A stretch of DNA of 56,035 nucleotides from JAHJDS01 sp964569795. GTDB lineage: Bacteria; Desulfobacterota; Desulfarculia; Desulfarculales; JAHJDS01. Positions 17,196 through 23,889 of the stretch are shown here, piece after piece. A program made the position numbers and the translations under genes. Each line of letters begins with the position of its first letter. The first letter of the stretch is position 1. Below the pieces are notes generated by a model that was not told the origin of the DNA, did no database searches, and worked only from the letters and a program-made list of their open reading frames with translations. The stretch lies in assembly GCA_964569795.1 (NCBI GenBank), contig CAZMVB010000027.1:1-56035 (forward strand), given 5' to 3'.

Positions 17196-17790
17196 CGAGT
17201 CGGCCGCCCCGGTCGCCCCGCCCCCGGGCGAGTGGACCGACCGGACCGAGGCCGCCGTCGAGGTCGTCCCCCTGGGCCGGGTGGACGAGGTGGCCGGGGC
17301 CGTGGTCGCGGCCAACGTCGAGATCGGGCTGGGCCTGCCGGCCCGGCTGACGGCCTCCCGGCCGGCGCCCGACCCGGCCCTGATCCCCACCTCCCAGCAA
17401 TACGACGCCGGGGTCATTCTGGACACCCTGGCCGCTGAAACCCCGGCGGGCCGGTTGAAACTGGGCCTGACCGCCTTTGATCTATGCCTGCCGGGCTTCA
17501 CCCACGTCTTCGGGCAGGCCCAGATGAACGGGCGGGCGGCCGTGGTGTCGAGCCATCGCCTGGCCGGCCCGACCGGGGACGCCCCCCGGGCCGTGCTCTA
17601 CAACCGCCTGGTCAAGGTGGCCCTCCACGAGATGGCCCACGTCCTGGGCGCGGTCCACTGTCACCGACCGGAATGCCTGATGCGCTTTTCCTCGACCCTC
17701 AGGCAGGTGGACGCCCTGGGCCTGGCCTTTTGTCCCGAGTGCGCCGATCATCTCAAGCAGCAGCGCCGACGCCTCGTGACCGGCGGGTGA
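17188..17790 (+). CDS. Archaemetzincin (AmzA-like zinc metalloprotease)
   Basis: A 200-aa zinc protease. The motif HEMAHVLGAVHC (H147, E148, H151, H157) is followed by C163 (PECLM) and by C182 and C185 in FCPEC. This matches the archaemetzincin signature HExxHxxGx3Cx4CxM...CxxC, which holds a catalytic zinc and a second structural zinc. There is no signal peptide, so it is cytosolic. The GTG start lies 8 bases inside the NtrC-type gene, so kinase, regulator and protease are translationally coupled. The substrate is unknown. The gene ends 20 bases from the convergent GcvH-like gene. Confidence 0.9.
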   Translation: MTDESAAPVAPPPGEWTDRTEAAVEVVPLGRVDEVAGAVVAANVEIGLGLPARLTASRPAPDPALIPTSQQYDAGVILDTLAAETPAGRLKLGLTAFDLCLPGFTHVFGQAQMNGRAAVVSSHRLAGPTGDAPRAVLYNRLVKVALHEMAHVLGAVHCHRPECLMRFSSTLRQVDALGLAFCPECADHLKQQRRRLVTGG

Positions 17791-17810
17791 ATCGCTCCCC
17801 CCGGTCCGCC

Positions 17811-18740
17811 TCAGGTCAGCAGGAACTCCCGGACCAGGCGGTCCCAGCCGATCTGGGGCGCGGCGCCGAAGACGTCGTCCACGATCTGGGCACCGGTGGC
17901 CGCCAGCTGGTAGTCGGCCCCCTCGGTCAGCATCGTCCGCAACCGTCCGGCCTCGTCCTCGATCCAGCGGTCGCTCTCCAGCCCGAACAAAAGGTTCTTG
18001 AGGCTGGTCTTGAGCTGGCTCGGCTGGACGACCAGCAGCCAGCCCAGGCCGTAGGGCGACTGCTTGGCCCGATCGGGCTCGCTCAGGACCTGGTGGTTGC
18101 GGGCGATGACCACCCCGTGGACCGGGCTCAGCACCCGGGCCGTGTTCGAACCCCGGGTCAGGGTCAGGCAGGGCTCGGTCTGGGTGATGGTGTCGCCCAG
18201 CTCGGGCAGTTCGAACGAGTCCACCGCCCCCACCAGGCGCAGGGCAAAGTCATCCAGGCCCACCCGGACCCGGCCGCCGTATTCCACCCGGGCCCAGGCA
18301 TGGCCCCGGTGGAAGTAGTGGTCCGCGGCCAGGGCGAACCCGGCCACCTGGCGGGACTGAATCCGGCCCTCACCCTGATCCAGGAACGGGTCCAGCAACT
18401 GCTCGTCAAAGGGGCAGGTGGCGCAGTCGAATCCTCGGGAGCACAGCTTGAAGGGCACCCGGCCGGAGATCATGTGCCGGCACTTCTTCTCCTCCGGGGA
18501 CAGCCGGCCCCAGGTCTCCAGATCCAGGGACCAGGCGTAGGGCTTGTCGCTGGCCACGCTCAGCCGGCCCTGTTCCCGGTCCCTCTGAATTTTTTGGTCC
18601 AGGGGGCAGCTCAGGCAGTCAAAGGCGTTCATACACTTGACCGGCTTGACCAGGCCGGCGGTGGCCCAGATGCACAGGTCTTGACTCAGGCCGAAGACCA
18701 CCGGGCGCAGGGTCTTCTTGTCCTCGGGCTGGCGGGTCAT
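17811..18740 (-). CDS. Cys-rich GcvH-like protein lacking the lipoyl lysine
   Basis: A 309-aa protein in two parts. The N-terminal 120 residues carry a duplicated cysteine motif: CMNAFDCLSCPLD near 36 and CSRGFDCATCPFD near 100, each C-x5-C-x2-C-P-x-D, plus additional Cys. The C-terminal part (about 130-290) follows the GcvH fold: AWARVEYGGRVRVGLDDFA, ELPELGDTI, ARVLSPVHGVVIARN and YGLGWLLVVQP. At the place of the lipoyl lysine (normally ESVKA...SPVSG) the sequence is RGSNTARVLSPVHG, so the modified Lys is replaced. It is therefore not a normal glycine-cleavage H protein. The start has GGAGGAG upstream. Confidence 0.75.
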   Translation of the reverse strand: MTRQPEDKKTLRPVVFGLSQDLCIWATAGLVKPVKCMNAFDCLSCPLDQKIQRDREQGRLSVASDKPYAWSLDLETWGRLSPEEKKCRHMISGRVPFKLCSRGFDCATCPFDEQLLDPFLDQGEGRIQSRQVAGFALAADHYFHRGHAWARVEYGGRVRVGLDDFALRLVGAVDSFELPELGDTITQTEPCLTLTRGSNTARVLSPVHGVVIARNHQVLSEPDRAKQSPYGLGWLLVVQPSQLKTSLKNLLFGLESDRWIEDEAGRLRTMLTEGADYQLAATGAQIVDDVFGAAPQIGWDRLVREFLLT

Positions 18741-19047
18741 GGGTCTCCTCCGTTAAAGTCGCTCCATGTGTTTGCAGGGTTCGCGCCATTTCCCGGCCTG
18801 GGTGGTTAATTATGTAACCAATTGAAATTTATTTAGATCTTTCCCGGCTTGGGCCTGCGGAGCGGCCCGGCGCCGGAGGCTGATGCGGTATTTTACAGCA
18901 CCGGTCAGGGCTCCAAGACGATTTATTCAATATTTACATGGCATTAAACAAGTTGTCCCAGACCGCAGCCAGTGAGGTATTTTGCAGCGCAGACACGACG
19001 GCTGGCCCTGGTGCGGCAGAACGCCGCATCGCCGAGGTCGATCCAGC
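18741..19047. other. Intergenic region of 307 bases with two pairs of short direct repeats
   Basis: There is no open frame with a ribosome site. An AT-rich core (18800-18840) holds GGTTAATTATGTAACC (18807-18822, 5-bp arms). Two imperfect direct repeats are visible: TTCCCGGCCTGGG near 18791 and TTCCCGGCTTGGG near 18841, and GGTATTTTACAGC (18887-18899) and GGTATTTTGCAGC (18976-18988). Their role is unknown. The region probably contains the upstream control sequences of the GcvH-like gene. Confidence 0.4.
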
Positions 19048-19953
19048 TCACCCCTCAAAAAAACGCAACTCGACCGGCTTGCGGCCGGCCACCCGTTGGT
19101 ATTTTTCGTGGGGATGGCCCAGGGCGATCACGGCGTACACCTGCTCCTGGTCCGGGATCCCGATCACCCGCTTGAGGGCCGGCCGGTTCTTGATGGCGGC
19201 CACGGCAAAGCCGATCAGGCAGGTCCCCAGGCCCAGGGCGTGGGCCGCCAGGAGGATGTTCTGGGCGGCCAGCAGGGCGTCCTCGCCGGGGCAACTGGCC
19301 TCGGGCCTGGAGCCGATGATGATCAGGGCCGAAGCGCCGTGGAACAGCAGGTCGCGGCCGGTCCGGTCGTACTCGGCCAGGCCCTCCTCCACGGTCTGGT
19401 AGTAGTCCTGATAATAGGCCTCGAGATCGCCCTTGCCCATGAGCCTGAACAGTCGCCTCAGCCAGGCCTTCCGGGCCAGACGGTTGAGGTGACGGAAGAA
19501 CTCGGCGATCTCGGCCCCCAGGGCCTCGACCGCGGCCCGGCGGGGCAGGACGGTGAAGGTCCAGGCCTGACTGTTGGTCCCGGAGGGGGCGGTGATCCCG
19601 ATCTTGACCAGGTCCGTAAGCAGGTCTCTGTCCACCGGCTCGGTGGTGAAGTTGCGGCACGAGCGCCGGGAGCGCATCAGCCGGACCAGGAGTCCGGGGT
19701 CGAACTGGCCGTGGGGCAGCCAGGTCTGGCTGGTGGTAAAGGTGGCGAACGTGAGCGGCTCCAGGGAGGTGACCCGGACCGCCTCGGCCGGGCAGACGGC
19801 CGCGCAGTGACCGCAGGACAGGGACCGGTCCCCGCTGACCACGGCCAGGCCCTTGTCCAGGCGGATGGTGTCGTCCGGGCAGACGGCCAGGCAGTCGCCG
19901 CAGCCGAAACACAATTCGGGGTCGATGACGGTGTGGACGCCTCGGTCGATCAT
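19048..19953 (-). CDS. Nitroreductase family protein with N-terminal ferredoxin domain
   Basis: A 301-aa protein. The N-terminal 60 residues are a ferredoxin-like domain. The first cluster motif is complete: C15, C18, C21, C25 in CFGCGDCLAVCP. In the second motif, SLSCGHCAAVCP, the first Cys is replaced by Ser44, leaving C47, C50 and C54. The nitroreductase FMN fold follows: RRSCRNFTTEPV, ITAPSGTNSQAW, LLAAHALGLGTCLIGF and GHPHEKYQRVAGRKP. Such fusions pass ferredoxin electrons to FMN for reducing nitro, quinone or similar compounds. AGGAGG lies 6 bases before the ATG at 19953; the frame is open upstream but without a ribosome site. Confidence 0.9.
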   Translation of the reverse strand: MIDRGVHTVIDPELCFGCGDCLAVCPDDTIRLDKGLAVVSGDRSLSCGHCAAVCPAEAVRVTSLEPLTFATFTTSQTWLPHGQFDPGLLVRLMRSRRSCRNFTTEPVDRDLLTDLVKIGITAPSGTNSQAWTFTVLPRRAAVEALGAEIAEFFRHLNRLARKAWLRRLFRLMGKGDLEAYYQDYYQTVEEGLAEYDRTGRDLLFHGASALIIIGSRPEASCPGEDALLAAQNILLAAHALGLGTCLIGFAVAAIKNRPALKRVIGIPDQEQVYAVIALGHPHEKYQRVAGRKPVELRFFEG

Positions 19954-20091
19954 GATCGCCTCCTGGGTCGAGATTACTGATTGTGCCCCGGCCGCGGCCC
20001 GGGGGCAAGGGAAAGGGAGTTTCACGGCCGCCCCGGCTCTGGTATTATTTGTTGACTCCTCCCAGACGGCCGTCCGGCGAAAGGACGAACC

Positions 20092-20646
20092 ATGCCCCTG
20101 GCCTTTGATTCGCTGAGCCACGGCCCGATCGCCTTCGGCTTCTTCAACATCGAGACCGACCTCCTCCTGTTGGAGAACCTGTTCTTCTGGGCCGAGGACT
20201 TCTGCCGGGCGGTGACCGCCGAGCAGGCCGTGCCGCCCGGCCGGGACTTGGCCCTCGAAATGCCGGGCTGGATCATCGACGATCCGGCCCAGGTGGGGGA
20301 CCTGCAGGGCGCCCTGTCCGGTTCGCGTCTGACCGGCTTCATCGGGGACGTTTACCGGAAATGGCCTTTTCCCCGGAACCGGGCCGAGTTCAAGCAGGAC
20401 CCGGCCGGCGCGCGGCACCGGGGGGTGGTCGAGGAAATTCTGGCCGGGTGGGCCCGGCCCACGGAAATCCCGGTGGGTCGGCCGACCGGTTCAGACCGGG
20501 TGTCCATCGACGGGTTCGTGTTCGACCGTCCCGTCTGGGACCGGCTGATCGCCTATGTCGTCCGGGGCGGTCTGCCCGCCTGGCGGGGGGGCCTCGGGCC
20601 CGGCTACGTGACCACCATGACCCTGGCCCTCCGTCCGGTCCACTGA
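20092..20646 (+). CDS. Hypothetical protein, 184 aa
   Basis: A soluble 184-aa protein beginning MPLAFDSLSHGPIAFGFFNIETDLLLLENLFFW. It has no signal peptide, no membrane segment and no metal or nucleotide motif that I recognise. Acidic and aromatic residues dominate the first half; the second half has the invariant-looking stretch VSIDGFVFDRPVWDRLIAYV. An AAGGA ribosome site lies 6 bases upstream of the ATG, and the base composition matches its neighbours, so it looks like a real gene. It diverges from the ferredoxin-nitroreductase gene (138 bases between starts) and may share its control region. Confidence 0.65.
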   Translation: MPLAFDSLSHGPIAFGFFNIETDLLLLENLFFWAEDFCRAVTAEQAVPPGRDLALEMPGWIIDDPAQVGDLQGALSGSRLTGFIGDVYRKWPFPRNRAEFKQDPAGARHRGVVEEILAGWARPTEIPVGRPTGSDRVSIDGFVFDRPVWDRLIAYVVRGGLPAWRGGLGPGYVTTMTLALRPVH

Positions 20647-20844
20647 TCCCGGCGGCCGCCCCCGGGGTGACTCCCGGGATCGAACCATCGAGAGTCATCC
20701 CCGGCCCACCAAATGATCCTTCATGTTTTCATTAATACGTTGATCAAGTTCTATAGATATCTTTGACCTTTTGCAGGGGGAGGGCCGAGTCCGGGAAGGG
20801 TCGGCTTCGATTGACTATTTACTGCTCCATCAGGGGTGGGTCCC

Positions 20845-20874
20845 GGGGCCGGCAACCGCCGCCCGGCCTTTTGT
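20845..20874 (+). terminator. Rho-independent terminator with no gene directly upstream
   Basis: GGCCGG (20847-20852) pairs with CCGGCC (20863-20868), with a 10-base loop followed by TTTTG. It lies 200 bases after the 184-aa hypothetical gene. It could end that transcript or a short RNA starting in the AT-rich stretch near 20760. Confidence 0.5.
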
Positions 20875-20902
20875 TGACTGAAAAAAGGAGGTTAATTATA
20901 GC
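20874..20902 (+). promoter_or_regulatory. Promoter of the NarL-type regulator gene
   Basis: TTGACT (20874-20879), a 17-base spacer and TATAGC (20897-20902). Transcription from near 20909 would give a leader of about 175 bases. The leader contains nested stems: GGCGGG/CCCGCC (20977-20982, 21011-21016) enclosing GCGACC/GGTCGC (20988-20993, 21000-21005). Confidence 0.45.
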
Positions 20903-21084
20903 TTTTTAATCAACATGTCTTGACAACAGACGCCTGATGTGTTCTCTATAGCGAAGTCAATGGTCGCGCATGGTTAGGCGGGGCGGGGCGACCCGGGGAG
21001 GTCGCTTAGTCCCGCCGTAGCTGTAGGTTGAAGCATGCTGGGGCATAATACATCAACCGGCCGGGCGATCGTCTTCGGGACAGG

Positions 21085-21747
21085 ATGGGAAGAGACAAGG
21101 TGCCGACAAAAATCCTGATGGCCGATACCTATAACATGTGCCGGCAGGGCATCAGGGCCCTGTTGGAGAGCCATCCCGGCATCGAGATCGTGGCCGAGAC
21201 CGAGGACGGTCGCGAGGCGGTTCGCCTGGCCCGGGAACACCTCCCGGACCTGGTCCTGATCGAGGTCGGCCTGACCGGACTGAACGGCAACGAGGCCACG
21301 GCCCAGATTCGGAAATCATGCCCCCAAACCAAGGTCCTGTGCCTGACCAACCAGTCCGATCCCCGGGTGGTCATGGACATGCTCGACCACGGGGCCATCG
21401 GATTCGTCTTCAAGCAGGCCTGTCCTGACGACCTGATGAACGCCATCCAGGCCGCCCGGGACGGCAAGAGCTTTTTCATCTCCCATATCGCCGGGGTGAT
21501 GGTTGACGATCATCGGCGCGATTTCGTCACCCAGTTGGAACTGGCCGCCCGGGAGCTGTCGTCCCGGGAGCGGGAGGTCCTGCGGCTTCTGGCCAAGGGT
21601 CACACCTCCCGGGAGATCGGCTCGCTCCTGTCCATCAGCCCCCGGACCGTGGACACCCACCGCCGCCGGATCATGAAAAAACTCCAGATCCGGCACCTGG
21701 CCGGGCTGGTCAAGTACGCCCTGCGCGAGGGCCTGACCGAGCCCTAG
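21085..21747 (+). CDS. NarL/FixJ-type response regulator with Glu at the phosphorylation site
   Basis: A 220-aa regulator. In the receiver domain (about 8-125) the acidic pair is ADT instead of DD, and the phosphoacceptor position in PDLVLIEVGLTGLNG is Glu instead of Asp. The switch Thr (CLTNQ) and the conserved Lys (VFKQ) are kept. The C-terminal LuxR helix-turn-helix is intact: LSSREREVLRLLAKGHTSREIGSLLSISPRTVDTHRRRIMKKL, split only by notation. Glu can mimic a phosphorylated state, so the protein may act without a kinase; none is adjacent. GTG at 21100 with GGGAAGAG upstream is an alternative start. Confidence 0.88.
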   Translation: MGRDKVPTKILMADTYNMCRQGIRALLESHPGIEIVAETEDGREAVRLAREHLPDLVLIEVGLTGLNGNEATAQIRKSCPQTKVLCLTNQSDPRVVMDMLDHGAIGFVFKQACPDDLMNAIQAARDGKSFFISHIAGVMVDDHRRDFVTQLELAARELSSREREVLRLLAKGHTSREIGSLLSISPRTVDTHRRRIMKKLQIRHLAGLVKYALREGLTEP

Positions 21748-21835
21748 CCGGTTTCCCCTGTTGCCTCTGCGGCGGAAATCGAATAATCTAAATCTGGAAG
21801 CCAAGTTTTCGTTCCGGTCACCCGGGGGTGCGACC

Positions 21836-22360
21836 ATGTGGGGGCGATGGACGGCGGGAGGGGTGGTGGCCCTGTGGGTGGTGGCCTCGGTCTTCGGACC
21901 GGCCCGGGCGAGGGACGAGGCGCAAGCCGTCCGGCGGACGGTGTTGATCTATATCGAGGCCGCGGCCACCGGTGACTTCGAGACCCTGGACCGGCTGAGC
22001 ACGGGCCTGGCCCGGGACTACCGGTCTCACCCCGGCACGGCCCGGTTCAGATTCCACCAGGCCTTTGCCCGGACCTTCCTCTCCCTGGACCGGATCCGGA
22101 TCAAGAAGGACGTGGCCCGGGCCGAGGTCAGATTCGATCCCAAGGCCCTGACCCGGGTCCTGCTCCAGGCCGCCCGGGAGCGGCTGGCCCGGCGGCATCT
22201 GGACCCCCGGACCAGGGCTAGTCTGGAACGGCGCCTCAAGTCCTGGGCCCCGCGGCAGGCCCGATTCCTGTCCCGGATCTGGGTCTGGCTGGTCAAGCAG
22301 GAGGGCCGGTGGCTGATCCACCGGGTGGCGCCCGTGGAGAACCGGCGTTTCCGGCGCTGA
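21836..22360 (+). CDS. Secreted NTF2-like protein of unknown function
   Basis: A 174-aa protein with an N-terminal signal (hydrophobic core VVALWVVASVF, ARA site near residue 25). The mature part has LIYIEAAATGDFETLDRLST and ends with LVKQEGRWLIHRV, a layout resembling NTF2/SnoaL-like folds (helix, then a curved sheet ending in a W-[LI] strand). The same two segments recur in the secreted protein encoded at 29838-30470 (WFKAAAAGDIKKLEALST and VKNKWLVADI), so the two look like paralogues. The ATG has a GGGGG-type ribosome site; an upstream in-frame extension would bury the signal peptide. Function unknown. Confidence 0.72.
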   Translation: MWGRWTAGGVVALWVVASVFGPARARDEAQAVRRTVLIYIEAAATGDFETLDRLSTGLARDYRSHPGTARFRFHQAFARTFLSLDRIRIKKDVARAEVRFDPKALTRVLLQAARERLARRHLDPRTRASLERRLKSWAPRQARFLSRIWVWLVKQEGRWLIHRVAPVENRRFRR

Positions 22361-22402
22361 CGGACAACACCGGAAGGCACGGCGGCGAGGGAGACGGAAA
22401 CG

Positions 22403-22891
22403 ATGACCCCCGGTCGGAGGCGGATGGCGGCTGTCCTGGCCCCTTTGATGCTCCTGGTCCTCACCGCGCCGGCCCCCGGCCAGGCGCCCGCCCCCCGGCC
22501 CTGGCCGAGCATGCCCGCGGCCAACAAGAAATTCATCAAGGTCAAAAAGCAGGCGCCGGTCAAGAAAAAGCCGGCCCGGACCTGGCCGGGGCTGATCGTC
22601 CGGACCGAGAAGGCCTTCGGCCTGTCCGTGGTCTTACAGAATACGCGGCAGGATTTTTATTCCGAGGATGTCAAGCAGGTGGTCATCGGCCTGGACCTGA
22701 CCGCGGGGAGGATCGTCGGCCTGGTGGTCGTCAAGGACGACGACACCTGGGGGCTCTACGCCGCGCCGGCCTATGTCGCCTTTTTCCCCAACAAGCGGGC
22801 CCAGGCCCGGCGGGCCCTGCTGGTCTGGCTGGATGCGGCCGGCTGGGCCAAGTATTTAAAGAAACGGGTCTCGACCTACGACCGGGAATGA
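22403..22891 (+). CDS. Secreted protein of unknown function, 162 aa
   Basis: A 162-aa protein with signal peptide MTPGRRRMAAVLAPLMLLVLTAPAPGQA, split by notation only, cleaved near residue 28. A Pro/Lys-rich linker (about 30-60) follows, then a compact alpha/beta domain of about 100 residues: VVIGLDLTAGRIVGLVVVKDDDTWGLYAAPAYVAFF. No catalytic motif is evident. It lies 42 bases after the secreted NTF2-like gene on the same strand, so the two may be co-transcribed. I do not recognise the family. Confidence 0.68.
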   Translation: MTPGRRRMAAVLAPLMLLVLTAPAPGQAPAPRPWPSMPAANKKFIKVKKQAPVKKKPARTWPGLIVRTEKAFGLSVVLQNTRQDFYSEDVKQVVIGLDLTAGRIVGLVVVKDDDTWGLYAAPAYVAFFPNKRAQARRALLVWLDAAGWAKYLKKRVSTYDRE

Positions 22892-22959
22892 CGGCCGCGT
22901 CCGAGCCGGAATAATTTTAAATATGTTTTTCAACGTACGGAACCGGGTGCAGTAACGAC

Positions 22960-22988
22960 TTGACCGTTATTGGAATTTCTCCTACTAT
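22960..22988 (+). promoter_or_regulatory. Promoter immediately upstream of glyQ
   Basis: TTGACC (22960-22965), an exact 17-base spacer and TACTAT (22983-22988). The ATG of glyQ begins 8 bases after the -10, so the transcript would start at or within a base or two of the start codon. No ribosome site precedes glyQ, consistent with a leaderless mRNA. Confidence 0.55.
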
Positions 22989-22996
22989 GACCCGTC

Positions 22997-23875
22997 ATGC
23001 CGACCTTTCAGGAACTGATCATCGCCCTCGAGAAATTCTGGGCGGACCGGGGCTGCGTCATCCAGCAGCCCTTTGACCTCGAGGTCGGGGCCGGGACCTT
23101 TGCCCCGGCGACGACGCTCAGGGTCCTGGGCCCCGAGCCCTGGAAGGTGGCCTATGTCCAGCCCTCGCGGCGGCCGACCGACGGCCGGTACGGCGACAAT
23201 CCCAACCGCCTCCAGCACTACTACCAGTACCAGGTCATCCTGAAACCCTCGCCCGTGGACGTCCAGGAGCAGTACCTGGACAGCCTGACGGCCTTCGGCC
23301 TGGATCCCCTGGACCACGACATCCGCTTTGTCGAGGACGACTGGGAATCGCCCACCCTGGGCGCGGCCGGACTGGGCTGGGAGGTCTGGCTGGACGGGAT
23401 GGAGATCACCCAGTTCACCTACTTCCAGATGGCCGGTTCGCTGGAGCTGGACCCGATCAGCGTCGAGCTGACCTACGGCCTGGAGCGCATCGCCATGTAC
23501 CTCCAGGGCGTGGACAACGTCTATGACCTCAAGTGGAACCAGACCGTGACCTACGGCCAGGTCCATCATCAGGACGAGGTCGAGGGCTCGATCTACAACT
23601 TCGAGGCGGCCGACGTGGGGCTGCTGTTCAGCCTGTTCGACGGGTACGAGGCCGAGAGCCGGCGCGTGCTCGAGGAGCGGGGCCTGGTCCGGCCGGCCTA
23701 CGAGTACTGCCTGAAGTGCTCCCACGTCTTCAACCTGCTGGACGCCCGGGGGGCGATCAGCGTCGCCGAGCGGACCAATTACATCGGCCGGGTCAGAAAC
23801 CTGGCCCGAACCTGCGCCACGGCTTACGTCGAGCAGCGGGCCGCCATGGGCCATCCCCTGCTGGGCGCCGCCTGA
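22997..23875 (+). CDS. glyQ: Glycyl-tRNA synthetase alpha subunit
   Basis: A 292-aa catalytic subunit of the bacterial alpha2beta2 glycyl-tRNA synthetase, which charges tRNA-Gly in the cytosol. Diagnostic segments are the N-terminal TFQELIIALEKFWADRGC, QPFDLEVGAGTFAPATTLR, YVQPSRRPTDGRYGDNPNRLQHYYQ and ELTYGLERIAMYLQ, split by notation only. The length is normal for GlyQ. It is followed after 14 bases by glyS. A sigma-70 promoter abuts the start codon. Confidence 0.97.
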   Translation: MPTFQELIIALEKFWADRGCVIQQPFDLEVGAGTFAPATTLRVLGPEPWKVAYVQPSRRPTDGRYGDNPNRLQHYYQYQVILKPSPVDVQEQYLDSLTAFGLDPLDHDIRFVEDDWESPTLGAAGLGWEVWLDGMEITQFTYFQMAGSLELDPISVELTYGLERIAMYLQGVDNVYDLKWNQTVTYGQVHHQDEVEGSIYNFEAADVGLLFSLFDGYEAESRRVLEERGLVRPAYEYCLKCSHVFNLLDARGAISVAERTNYIGRVRNLARTCATAYVEQRAAMGHPLLGAA

Positions 23876-23889
23876 GATCCACGGACGTC

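Larger units (their letters stand above)
20647..21084. other. 438-base intergenic region with terminator, promoter and structured leader
   Basis: There is no supported gene. From left to right it holds a long imperfect hairpin (about 20666-20702, arms GGGGTGACTC / GAGTCATCCCC), an AT-rich stretch (20720-20770), a plus-strand terminator (20845-20874), a promoter (20874-20902), a second TTGACA (20920-20925) without a clear -10, and a two-tier stem (20977-21016) in the leader of the NarL-type regulator gene. Confidence 0.5.

Noticed and set aside
22892..22996. T-box leader for glyQ-glyS
   Set aside because: Only about 100 bases are available, the promoter abuts the start codon and no T-box sequence or antiterminator is visible.
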